A stretch of DNA of 34,778 nucleotides from Nitrospina sp. (GTDB taxonomy: Bacteria; Nitrospinota; Nitrospinia; Nitrospinales; Nitrospinaceae), in NCBI GenBank assembly GCA_020430445.1, contig JAGQJZ010000023.1:1-34778 (forward strand), written 5' to 3'. Within the stretch, counting starts at the first letter, position 1. Each line of letters starts with the position of its first letter. The notes beneath the pieces were generated by a model that did not search any database, had not been told where the DNA came from, and saw only the letters and a program-made list of their open reading frames with translations. Below are positions 7,446-14,491 of the stretch, piece after piece. Position numbers and translations under genes: made by a program.

Positions 7446-9154
7446 AATTCCTTGAACTTCGCTTTTTTGATCTTGCCCTGCTTGAGTCCCTTGTTGAGCG
7501 CAAGCTCCAGCTTTTTGACCAGCTTTTCCTTCACGTACAGAATGTCGTTGTAGAACTTCCGCTTGAGAAAGTTTTCCACCGTGGAGACGACGATTTTTTC
7601 GTACACGGGCAGGGAATTGCGCATGCCTTCGGCGGTTCTGGGCTGGTCCATCTCCAGTTGAATGGTGAAGCTCAGAACCTTGATGTCCGTGGGGCTGTAG
7701 GCCACCGGCATGATGGAACTCATCTCGACGATATCGGCGAAGGGCTGGAGGGCGTTTTGGAGACCGGTGGATTCCGCCGCGTTTTTCTCCTCCCCGGCTG
7801 CTTCCTCTCCGAGCAGGGCGTTCTGGGCTTCTTCAACGGCCGAAGCGGCTTCACCCGCTTTTTCCTGGTCGGGGTCTTTTGCAGGTTCGGCGGAAGTTGC
7901 GGGCGCTTCTTCGGCTGTCTGCGTTCCGGTCTCCGGTTCCGGCTGGGGGGCGGACTCTGCCACTTGCGCGTCTTCGACCAGTTCCGGAGGCGCGAAGGTT
8001 TGAATGGCGAAGTAGGCGCTTCCGGCAATTAGCAGGAGCGCGGCCACCCCGCCTCCCACGACCAGCTTGCCTGTTTTGCCCGAAGGCAGGGGGATGAATC
8101 CCAGCTTTTTGGCGGGCGCTTCCGTTTCAAATTCCTCGTCGTCTTCAAAGTCGGCGTAATCTTCTTCGTTGTAGTTGGCCAGTGCTTCGTCCGCCAGGCC
8201 CAGCCCTGCGGAATCGTCCTGGGCGATGGCAGCCAGTTTTTGCATTTCCTCGTCGGAAACATCTTCATCCGTCGTTTCCGGTTCTGCTCCCTCTTCCCCT
8301 TCCTCCATAGCGGCGGGGGCCGTTTTTTCGTCCGTGGCGTCTTCGGTGGTTTCATCGAAAGCCTGCGCCCAGAGGTCCTCCTCGGAGTTGTCGTTCTTTC
8401 CCTCTGTCTCCGCGGGTTCTTCCTGTGTCTGTTTGGCTTCGGTGGCTTCCTGGTCGGCGAAGGCCTGGGCCCACAGGTCTTCCTCGGAGGTGTCCTCGCC
8501 TCCGGCTTCCGCGGGTTCTTCCTGCGCCTGTTTGGCTTCGGTGGCGGCCTGGTCGGCGAAAGCCTGAGCCCACAGATCTTCCTCGGGAGCGTCTTCTTCA
8601 GGGGAGGCGGACGGTTCTTCAACAACCGGCTCCGTTTTCGCGGCTTCCTGTTGCTTGTCCTGTTCCGGGATTTCTGTTTCCGGCAGGGGTTCGTCGGTCA
8701 GGTCTTCTTGCTGACCCTGTTCCACGGACTCTTCCCAGATTTGGTCGAGTTCCTCATCGGCAAGGCCGGACCCGGTCTCATCCGGGGTGTCCGCCAGCAG
8801 GTTTTCGAGGAGGCCGTCCAGATTGGTGTCGGGCGTGGTCACGTCAGGAAACTCTGTTGCGGGGGTCGTCCCTTCCAGTTTTTCCTGCTGGATCAGTTCA
8901 TCCAGAAAGGCGTCCAGGTTTTCTTCCGGAGCGGGGGAGGCGTCAAAGACATCCGGTTCCGAGTCCATCAGGGAGTCGGTTCCTCCGGTTTCCGTGGCGC
9001 TGGATGAGGCCCCTGCCGACAGAGCGCCGGCGGTTTCTTCGTGGACCCGGAAGGTGTGCTGACAACGGGCGCACTTGACCTCGACCCCCTCCTCGCCTGT
9101 GGCGGGGAGGTCCACCTGGTATTTGGCCTGGCACTCAGGACACGAAAATTTCAT
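7433..9154 (-). CDS. Zinc-ribbon membrane protein with acidic repeats and FliL-like C-terminal domain
   Basis: A 573-residue protein. Residues 1-35 form an MJ0042-type zinc ribbon (CPEC at 5-8, CARC at 28-31). A long, highly acidic, low-complexity region (about 40-350) follows and includes three copies of EEDLWAQAF. A single membrane helix (about 367-390, LVVGGGVAALLLIAGSAYFAI) comes next, then an acidic/Ala/Pro stretch. The final ~110 residues have the FliL pattern: extended strands, then VVSTVENFLKRKFYND... and a long amphipathic helix ending in VKKAKFKEFQIS. FliL domains associate with flagellar stators and, more widely, with membrane complexes; no other flagellar gene is here. Topology should put the zinc ribbon in the cytosol and the FliL-like domain in the periplasm. 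The function is unknown; the domain assignments come from pattern recognition. Confidence 0.85.
   Translation of the reverse strand: MKFSCPECQAKYQVDLPATGEEGVEVKCARCQHTFRVHEETAGALSAGASSSATETGGTDSLMDSEPDVFDASPAPEENLDAFLDELIQQEKLEGTTPATEFPDVTTPDTNLDGLLENLLADTPDETGSGLADEELDQIWEESVEQGQQEDLTDEPLPETEIPEQDKQQEAAKTEPVVEEPSASPEEDAPEEDLWAQAFADQAATEAKQAQEEPAEAGGEDTSEEDLWAQAFADQEATEAKQTQEEPAETEGKNDNSEEDLWAQAFDETTEDATDEKTAPAAMEEGEEGAEPETTDEDVSDEEMQKLAAIAQDDSAGLGLADEALANYNEEDYADFEDDEEFETEAPAKKLGFIPLPSGKTGKLVVGGGVAALLLIAGSAYFAIQTFAPPELVEDAQVAESAPQPEPETGTQTAEEAPATSAEPAKDPDQEKAGEAASAVEEAQNALLGEEAAGEEKNAAESTGLQNALQPFADIVEMSSIMPVAYSPTDIKVLSFTIQLEMDQPRTAEGMRNSLPVYEKIVVSTVENFLKRKFYNDILYVKEKLVKKLELALNKGLKQGKIKKAKFKEFQIS
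8359..8587 (-). repeat. In-frame tandem repeats within the acidic region
   Basis: Two near-identical units of about 33-34 codons and a third partial copy lie in tandem within the zinc-ribbon gene. Each opens with EEDLWAQAF, and the first two continue ADQxATEAKQxQEEPAE. The units are similar at the nucleotide level too, suggesting recent duplication and likely length variation between strains. The conserved Leu-Trp-Ala-Phe core in a disordered acidic background looks like a repeated short binding motif. Confidence 0.75.
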
Positions 9155-9187
9155 AACCTATTCAATAAAAAGACCTTAATTAGGTCA

Positions 9188-9215
9188 ATTATAGGCCTAT
9201 TACAGAAAATGACAA
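9188..9215 (-). promoter_or_regulatory. Sigma-70 promoter of the zinc-ribbon/FliL-like gene
   Basis: On the minus strand, TTGTCA (9215-9210) and a perfect TATAAT (9193-9188) are 16 bases apart. The start point would be near 9181, with a 26-base leader. The 10-base palindrome ATAGGCCTAT (9191-9200) overlaps the -10 and spacer and could be a repressor site, though a palindrome this short can be chance. Confidence 0.65.
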
Positions 9216-9326
9216 GGGGGTTGGGCCCAGTCTTCCCCATTTGACAGAGTGGCGGCAATCAAGATATACTTGACCTGCGTTTTTAATTTTTAGTACTTTA
9301 CGACACATTCTCTACCTATATTAAGT

Positions 9327-9383
9327 ACCCGGCATTGATTTCCAGCCCGAAAGCCGGGTGAGGCAGGTCCTTCCGGGCCTGTC
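9327..9383 (+). promoter_or_regulatory. Structured 5' leader of the lytic transglycosylase gene
   Basis: Two consecutive hairpins precede the gene. ACCCGGC (9327-9333) pairs with GCCGGGT (9353-9359) around a 19-base loop. GGCAGGTCC (9362-9370) then pairs with GGGCCTGTC (9375-9383), including two G-T pairs, around a TTCC loop. No run of T follows, so it is not an intrinsic terminator. It ends 33 bases before the ATG. I do not recognise a known riboswitch class. Confidence 0.4.
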
Positions 9384-9416
9384 GTGGGATCAAATCAGGA
9401 AATCAGCAAGGAAAGA

Positions 9417-10103
9417 ATGCGTTTTCGAAAAGTCTGTTTACATTTTCGTCAGGCGAATGCTGCCCTGGCCGCTGTGCTGGCTGTAGGTCTGGCCCTGGGG
9501 GGTATTGGAAAAGGTCTGCCTTACAATGGATTGTCGCCGCTGGCGCGGTCGATCCAGACCTATGAACATGGGATCGCCTCGGAAATTGCCCGGGAAAAAC
9601 ACAAGGCCCGGCTGCTCTACGAAGGTGGGGTCAAGCAGCGGATCGCGAGCATTATCGACGATTACCGGACCGGATTGAAGTTTGAAGGACAGGATCAGGT
9701 GGCGCAGGTTATTTTCGACGAATCCGAGAAATACGGGTTCGATCCGATGTTTCTGACTGCGGTCATCGTCACCGAAAGCTCTTTTTACAACTGGGCCAAG
9801 TCTCACCGGGGCGCCCTGGGCCTGATGCAGATCCGTCCGGCCACCGCCCGGGCTTTGGTGGATGAAGTGGAGACGGTGAGCTCCGACAACATTTCCCTCT
9901 ACAACCCCGAGCAGAATATTGCGCTCGGGGCTTTCTATCTGAACAAGTTGATCGACCGGTTTGGGGACCTGAAACTCGCTCTGGAAGCGTACAACCATGG
10001 TCCCTCCCGGCTGGTTCGAATTCTCAAAAAGGGCAAGCGTCCCCATCGTTATTCCGGCAAGGTCATGAAGTTGTACAAGGCGTTCCGGGAGCGCTCTATC
10101 TGA
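9417..10103 (+). CDS. Lytic transglycosylase, SLT family 1 (GH23)
   Basis: A 228-residue peptidoglycan lytic transglycosylase that cleaves the MurNAc-GlcNAc bond and leaves 1,6-anhydro ends. An N-terminal hydrophobic segment (about 15-33) is a signal or anchor. The SLT domain spans about 95-215, with catalytic Glu120 in VTESSFYNW, then GALGLMQIRPATA, YNPEQNIALGAFYLNKL and ALEAYNHGPS, all in canonical order. The ATG at 9417 is chosen because AGGA lies 5-6 bases upstream; an in-frame GTG at 9384 would add 11 residues. It acts in the periplasm. It is followed by a diheme lipoprotein, a FimV-like protein and an NTF2/SPOR protein on the same strand, suggesting an envelope-assembly group. Confidence 0.92.
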   Translation: MRFRKVCLHFRQANAALAAVLAVGLALGGIGKGLPYNGLSPLARSIQTYEHGIASEIAREKHKARLLYEGGVKQRIASIIDDYRTGLKFEGQDQVAQVIFDESEKYGFDPMFLTAVIVTESSFYNWAKSHRGALGLMQIRPATARALVDEVETVSSDNISLYNPEQNIALGAFYLNKLIDRFGDLKLALEAYNHGPSRLVRILKKGKRPHRYSGKVMKLYKAFRERSI

Positions 10104-10155
10104 CGCCTGGCCTGCCCCGCCCCGCCCTATCTCTGGTCCCTTTTCCCAAACAGAC

Positions 10156-10677
10156 GTGCCTTACCGACACGAGACAACCAAAAGGAATCCGGCGATTCTC
10201 CGAATCCCGGACACGTTCCGGTTTCTGGCCGGGTGGGTCCTGCTTTTTGCCCTGGCAGGCAACCTGAGCGCGTGTTCCTCCTGGAAGGTGAAAAAGGCGT
10301 TTGAAGGCGAATACACCTCGCACGAAAACAACCGTCTCATCGGGGACTATTGCCAGACCTGTCACATACACAGCGCCTTTTCCACAGGCGACCATCTCGA
10401 CAGCGCCCCCCAGAAATACAACCGCAAGGTGTTTCGCTATGCCACGGAATGCCGCACTTGCCATTACCTGGAGATCAATAGTTTTACCGAGGAAGTCAAA
10501 CGGAAGACCCGCCGGCCGCGCGAAGCGAACAAGGGGGAGTTCCGTGATTTTGAAATCGAAATGCTCAAGGATCAAAAGGAACGCCTGACCCAGGAAGTGC
10601 AGGAAGAAAAGAAAAAAGCCAGTGAGGAACTCAAGAACCTGGACAAAGACGAAGACAAACTGTTTGGCCTGTTCTAG
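10156..10677 (+). CDS. Diheme c-type cytochrome lipoprotein with coiled-coil tail
   Basis: A 173-residue protein from a GTG start. The hydrophobic stretch FRFLAGWVLLFALAGN leads to the lipobox LSAC, with the lipidated Cys at 40. Two heme-c attachment motifs follow: CQTCH (66-70) and CRTCH (99-103). The last ~65 residues, from about 110, are highly charged and helical (EMLKDQKERLTQEVQEEKKK), probably a coiled coil. This is likely an outer- or inner-membrane-anchored periplasmic electron carrier or heme sensor. Axial-ligand histidines other than the motif ones are available (His56, His72, His80). No ribosome site is clear, so the GTG is less certain. It lies between an SLT gene and a FimV-like gene, an unusual setting for a cytochrome. 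Confidence 0.8.
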   Translation: MPYRHETTKRNPAILRIPDTFRFLAGWVLLFALAGNLSACSSWKVKKAFEGEYTSHENNRLIGDYCQTCHIHSAFSTGDHLDSAPQKYNRKVFRYATECRTCHYLEINSFTEEVKRKTRRPREANKGEFRDFEIEMLKDQKERLTQEVQEEKKKASEELKNLDKDEDKLFGLF

Positions 10678-10724
10678 TATTTCATCATCCACCCCCCGCC
10701 GGTCCTCCATGCCGGAAACCTCTG

Positions 10725-11954
10725 ATGCCTGAAACCCGCCCGCTTGCCGCAAAAAACCGTTCCGGCTGTTGTTTCCTGGCTGGATGGTTCCTGTTGTTTT
10801 GTTGTGCCCTGCCGCAGCCCGTGTGGGGGTTCAGCCTCGGCTCCATGGAAGTGATCAGCAGTTTCGGTGAAAAATTCAATGCGGAAATTGGACTGAAAGC
10901 CAACCCGGACAAGCCGTTGAGCGTGCGAATCGGCTCCCAGGAAGATTACGAAAAGGCCGGCCTGTCCCGCCCCAGTGTCGTCGATGAGCTCGTCCTGCCG
11001 GGAAAAATCGAAATACGGGATGGACGGCAGATCCTGCGTGTTGTGTCCCCATTGCCCCTGTTCCACCCCTCGTTCAACCTTGTGGTGAGGGCCGAGCAGG
11101 GCGGCAACGTCATCATGGAAAACTATTTGATCTCGGTCGATTTCAAGCAGAGCGTCACCCTGCGGCTGAAAGCGGAACGGGAGCAGGATTTAGAGGTTCC
11201 CGCCGAGCCAGAACCGGAGCCGGAGGCATTGGCCGGTACCGGCCCGATGGAGGAAGAACCCCCTTCACTGGAACCGGAAAATACCGAACCCGAGACGGAA
11301 AGCGCCGCAGTGAATGCCGAACCGGAAACCGAAACGGCACCGGCGGCGGTCAACGCGTTGCCTCCGGTGGTGGTGGCCGTGCATCCCGCGCCGCTGGTGG
11401 TCCGGGAACTGGCGGAACCGGCCACGCGCGAGGTGGAGCCGCTGCCCACGCCGCACACGGAACCGGCGCCTCCGGCCCAGCCCCAGGTGGTGATCCCGCT
11501 TCCTGAAAAACCGGAAGCGGAACCGGCTTCGAAACCGCAGGTGGTGGAACGGGTCGCCCGCGCCCCGGCGCCGGAACGACAGATTCACGAGCCGGAGGAC
11601 GTCCCTGCCGGAAAACCGGCGTCACCGGAGAAAACCGCCGTGTCTCCGCTGGTGGTGGCGCAGGAAACTTACGGTCCCCTCAAGCGGGGAGAGTCGCTGG
11701 ATTCGATTGTGACCGACCTGAAGCTGGGGGAAACCCGCAAGGAGAAGGCTGCGGTGGCTTTGTGGATGGACAACCGCGACAAGTTCATCAAGGGCAATAT
11801 GCACGGACTGGCCGCCGGAGTGGAGCTGAACCTCACCTCCTTCGAGGCCCGCCTGAAAGAGGTGAGCGACCGCCGCGCGCACTGGTTGGTTCAGAACCAC
11901 TGGCAGGAATGGGAACTGATCCGGGACCGGTTGAAGCTGGCGTCGGAGATCTGA
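10725..11954 (+). CDS. FimV-like envelope protein
   Basis: A 409-residue exported protein. The signal peptide ends near PQPVWG. Residues about 36-150 match the FimV N-terminal domain: FSLGSMEVISSFGEKFNAEI at the start and ENYLISVDF at the end. A long Pro/Glu/Ala/Val-rich linker (about 160-305) follows. The segment from about 310 to 370 (YGPLKRGESLDSIVTDL... ALWMDNRDKFIKGNMHGLAAGVELNL) matches the FimV LysM-like peptidoglycan-binding region. The TPR/cytoplasmic half and the membrane helix of classical FimV are absent. FimV/HubP proteins organise type IV pili, secretion and polar functions. The stop is followed after 1 base by the start of the NTF2/SPOR gene. Confidence 0.85.
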   Translation: MPETRPLAAKNRSGCCFLAGWFLLFCCALPQPVWGFSLGSMEVISSFGEKFNAEIGLKANPDKPLSVRIGSQEDYEKAGLSRPSVVDELVLPGKIEIRDGRQILRVVSPLPLFHPSFNLVVRAEQGGNVIMENYLISVDFKQSVTLRLKAEREQDLEVPAEPEPEPEALAGTGPMEEEPPSLEPENTEPETESAAVNAEPETETAPAAVNALPPVVVAVHPAPLVVRELAEPATREVEPLPTPHTEPAPPAQPQVVIPLPEKPEAEPASKPQVVERVARAPAPERQIHEPEDVPAGKPASPEKTAVSPLVVAQETYGPLKRGESLDSIVTDLKLGETRKEKAAVALWMDNRDKFIKGNMHGLAAGVELNLTSFEARLKEVSDRRAHWLVQNHWQEWELIRDRLKLASEI

Positions 11955-11955
11955 T

Positions 11956-12894
11956 TTGGATCCGCTGGTGGCGGAGCTCCTGGCCGCGCCGCCGAAAAAG
12001 GATGTCCAGAGCGCCATCGTCTCGCGTTTAGAGGAATGGCGCAGCAGTTGGGAGAAGGGCGATCTGGGACAGCACCTTGCGTTATTTTCAAAGCAACCCC
12101 CGGTGCCGGGCAAGACCCGTGGTTACGCTTACTGGGAACGCTTCAAGGGCATGATGTTCAAACGCCACAAGCAGGTTCGGCTCAGGGTCGGCGCGCCGGT
12201 GGTGGTGTTGCAGGGCGACCAGGCGTTCGTCGGGTTCGACCAGTGGTTCGATTCGGACAAGATGCAGAGTTTCGGCCGCAAGACCCTGGAGTGGGTACGG
12301 GAACAGGGGGGCTGGAAGATCACCAGCGAACATTTTGCGGTGAAGAAGTTTTTCAACAAACTGCGGGCTTCCGGCAGCGAATCGGGCGCGGTTACGGAGG
12401 CGGACTTTTCGAAGCCGGATTCCCTGACCTATCCGATCGTGGTGCACGCCTCCACGAAGCTGAACCTGGGGGAGGCGGTGGAGGTATTGAACGAACTGCG
12501 CGCCCGCGGCTGGCACGCCTACATCGCGCCCCTTTACGTGACCCCCGTGAAGAAAATCTACCGGGTTCTGGTCGGGCGGCAGTCGGATTGGAACGGGGCC
12601 GAGGAGATGACGCGTCAAATCCGCCGGATGAAAGCCTCGCGCTTTGCCGCGCCCAAGCGGTTTCCCTTCGCGTTGATGGCCGGGGAGTTCCTGCAGGAGG
12701 GCGAAGCGGAAGCATTGGCGGAAGCCCTCAGGCAGAAAGGAGTTTCGGCTTACCTGCATTCGGCGGGTGGGGGTAATTTCCCCAACCCGGTGACCCAGGT
12801 GCTGGTCGGGGCTTTTCTGGAAAAGGAAAACGCGGAACGTTACGCGGGGGAGCTGGCAAAGGCCGGGATCGGGGCAAGCCTGGTCTCTCCCTGA
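11956..12894 (+). CDS. NTF2-like domain protein with two SPOR-like repeats
   Basis: A 312-residue protein from a TTG start with GGAG 7 bases upstream. Residues about 18-130 look like the NTF2-like domain found attached to L,D-transpeptidases of the Csd6/YkuD group: EEWRSSWEKGDL...YS-like region, F-x-Q/W-F-x-S, then K-TLEW-x9-W-K-I-T-S-E. The rest has two repeats of the SPOR pattern: YPIVVHASTKLNLGEAVEVLNELRARG... with YRVLVGRQ, and FALMAGEFLQEGEAEALAEALRQKG... with VLVGAF. SPOR domains bind denuded peptidoglycan glycans such as those made by lytic transglycosylases. No signal peptide is present, a conflict with a periplasmic job. The upstream FimV-like gene ends 1 base earlier in another frame, so a fused or frameshifted single protein is possible. 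Confidence 0.75.
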   Translation: MDPLVAELLAAPPKKDVQSAIVSRLEEWRSSWEKGDLGQHLALFSKQPPVPGKTRGYAYWERFKGMMFKRHKQVRLRVGAPVVVLQGDQAFVGFDQWFDSDKMQSFGRKTLEWVREQGGWKITSEHFAVKKFFNKLRASGSESGAVTEADFSKPDSLTYPIVVHASTKLNLGEAVEVLNELRARGWHAYIAPLYVTPVKKIYRVLVGRQSDWNGAEEMTRQIRRMKASRFAAPKRFPFALMAGEFLQEGEAEALAEALRQKGVSAYLHSAGGGNFPNPVTQVLVGAFLEKENAERYAGELAKAGIGASLVSP

Positions 12895-12921
12895 GGAAAT
12901 CGCTCTCCGTTTTTTTTTCGC

Positions 12922-12956
12922 AAAAAAAAACCGCCCGGGGATTTCACCCGGGCGGT
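12922..12956 (-). terminator. Intrinsic terminator of the HU gene
   Basis: Read on the minus strand, ACCGCCCGGG (12956-12947) pairs perfectly with CCCGGGCGGT (12939-12930) over a 7-base loop, and is followed by a run of nine T. It lies about 100 bases past the HU stop. On the plus strand the A-run comes first, so it would not terminate the SPOR gene efficiently. Confidence 0.85.
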
Positions 12957-13056
12957 GTAATCAAGGGTATCTCTTGATCATCCTGGTTCACTCGCGGTCC
13001 CATGGGCCAATCGATGGGGAACCGCGATTCAATTCTGTTGGTCGAGATGCCCTTTT

Positions 13057-13335
13057 TTACAGAGAATTTTTAAGTGCGGGGGCCGGTTTAAATCCTACGG
13101 TTTTGCTGGCTTTGATTTTGATCTCTTCTCCGGTCTGTGGGTTTCGGCCTTTTCTGGCTTTGCGAGTCCTGACGGTGAAGGTGCCAAATCCGGGATAGGC
13201 AAAACGTTTATCCTTTTTAATGGATTTGCCAATGGCGTCAAAGGTGGCATCAATGATGTCGCCGGCTAACCGCTTGCTTACCGAGTCATCTTTTACTGCT
13301 TTTGTAACGGCGTTGATCAGGTCGTCCTTAGTCAA
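13057..13335 (-). CDS. hup: HU-family nucleoid DNA-binding protein
   Basis: A 92-residue histone-like protein that bends and compacts DNA as a dimer. It begins MTKDDLINAV, contains the signature GFGTFTVRTRKARKGRNPQTGEEI (beta-arm start, DNA-intercalating Pro in RNPQTG), and ends KTVGFKPAPALKNSL. Length is standard. The start is TTG with a strong GGAGG 8 bases upstream. A consensus promoter (13381-13408) and an intrinsic terminator (12922-12956) define it as a single-gene transcript that should be strongly expressed. Confidence 0.97.
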   Translation of the reverse strand: MTKDDLINAVTKAVKDDSVSKRLAGDIIDATFDAIGKSIKKDKRFAYPGFGTFTVRTRKARKGRNPQTGEEIKIKASKTVGFKPAPALKNSL

Positions 13336-13380
13336 TGGGCATCCCTCCTTTCCCTGGGAAATATGTGCAAACCGGTGGTC

Positions 13381-13408
13381 ATTATAAAAAATGCCTTCCG
13401 AATGTCAA
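13381..13408 (-). promoter_or_regulatory. Consensus sigma-70 promoter of hup
   Basis: On the minus strand, TTGACA (13408-13403) and TATAAT (13386-13381) are both perfect and lie 16 bases apart. Initiation near 13374 would give a leader of about 39 bases containing GGAGG. This is the strongest promoter seen in the window. Confidence 0.88.
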
Positions 13409-13533
13409 ACAAAAATTTTTCTTTTGGCGGCCAATTGCGGCTTGACTCACCCGGGTTTTCATGGGAAGTCAGGTGCCGGAATTTTGTGTTAAAATGGCCT
13501 TAAAACGACCCATTGCAATTTAAGGAACGAACC

Positions 13534-14097
13534 ATGGCAGTTTTAAAAATAGCCCGCCTGGGCAATCCTATTTTGAGGCGTGTGGCGCAACCGGTCGACC
13601 TCGAACAATTGAACGGCGATCCGGAAAATGAACTTCAGAAATTCATCGACGACCTCATCGACACGATGCACGATGAAGGGGGTGTCGGAATCGCGGCTCC
13701 CCAGGTCGGGCGGTCGCAGCAAATTGTCATCGCCGAGTATGTCGGCAATGAACGTTATCCGGATCAGGAAAATATTCCGCTGTCGGTTTTGATCAATCCG
13801 GTCATCACGCGTTATGGAACCGGAACCCTTTCGTTCTGGGAAGGGTGCCTCAGCCTGAACGATCTGCGGGGACTGGTGACCCGGCCCGACGCGGTGACGG
13901 TCGAGGCGTTCGACCGCACGGGACAGCCGGTCACAATCGAGGCCAGTGGGTTTTTCGCGGTGGTGTTGCAGCACGAAATCGACCACCTGCACGGCAAGGT
14001 GTTCATCGACCGGATGACGGACTTCAGCCGCCTGGCTTATTACGAGGAATTCCAGGAATACTGGCTGGAAGAAGCCTCTCAACCTGCTGAAATATAA
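13534..14097 (+). CDS. def: Peptide deformylase
   Basis: A 187-residue metalloenzyme that removes the N-formyl group from nascent proteins at the ribosome. All three motifs are present: GVGIAAPQ (50-57), EGCLS (103-107) with the metal-ligand Cys, and QHEIDH (146-151) with both ligand histidines and catalytic Glu. The start at 13534 has AAGGA 7 bases upstream; an in-frame upstream codon would add only 7 residues. The C-terminal tail past the last motif is longer than in minimal enzymes (to residue 187) and aromatic (YYEEFQEYW). A small unrecognised gene follows after 12 bases. Confidence 0.96.
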   Translation: MAVLKIARLGNPILRRVAQPVDLEQLNGDPENELQKFIDDLIDTMHDEGGVGIAAPQVGRSQQIVIAEYVGNERYPDQENIPLSVLINPVITRYGTGTLSFWEGCLSLNDLRGLVTRPDAVTVEAFDRTGQPVTIEASGFFAVVLQHEIDHLHGKVFIDRMTDFSRLAYYEEFQEYWLEEASQPAEI

Positions 14098-14109
14098 GGG
14101 GTATTTTTG

Positions 14110-14460
14110 ATGTCTGCCGACTCCGGCGTGCTTGAAAAAGAAATCCTGGCGCTCTATCAGGAGCCGGTGATCGGTTCCGGTTACGCCAACACGTACGGCG
14201 AGCAAAACCTCGTCGCCCTGGTGGAAAAGTACCGTTCCCTGCCGTCGGGCGACATGGGATTCATGGCGGAAATGGTGACGGCGTTTTCCACTTCGACGGA
14301 CCTTTCGGCGAGTTATATTTCAGTCGGGGTGCTCCATGCGCTCGGGATGGAAGAGCAGGTCAACGCGGCCTACGCTTGGGCGGAGACCCAGGAGTCCGCG
14401 CAGAGCATCGCCCACCATTTTGACATCGGCAAATCGCTCGCCGACCATTTTATTTCCTGA
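14110..14460 (+). CDS. Small soluble protein, unknown, downstream of def
   Basis: A 116-residue cytosolic protein (MSADSGVLEKEILALYQEP...). It is rich in alanine and predicted to be mostly helical (VGVLHALGMEEQVNAAYAWAETQ). No family is recognised. The ATG at 14110 has AAGGGG about 8 bases upstream and directly follows def by 12 bases, so it is presumably in the def transcript. It ends 31 bases before the convergent MFS gene, with no terminator seen between. Confidence 0.7.
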   Translation: MSADSGVLEKEILALYQEPVIGSGYANTYGEQNLVALVEKYRSLPSGDMGFMAEMVTAFSTSTDLSASYISVGVLHALGMEEQVNAAYAWAETQESAQSIAHHFDIGKSLADHFIS

Positions 14461-14491
14461 AAAATTTTCCCCGCGTAATAAAACGGAATCG

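Noticed and set aside
12909..12930. T9-CGC-A9 inverted repeat as a separate terminator for the SPOR gene
   Set aside because: An A/T-only stem is weak, and the A-run is fully explained as the T-tract of the HU terminator on the other strand.
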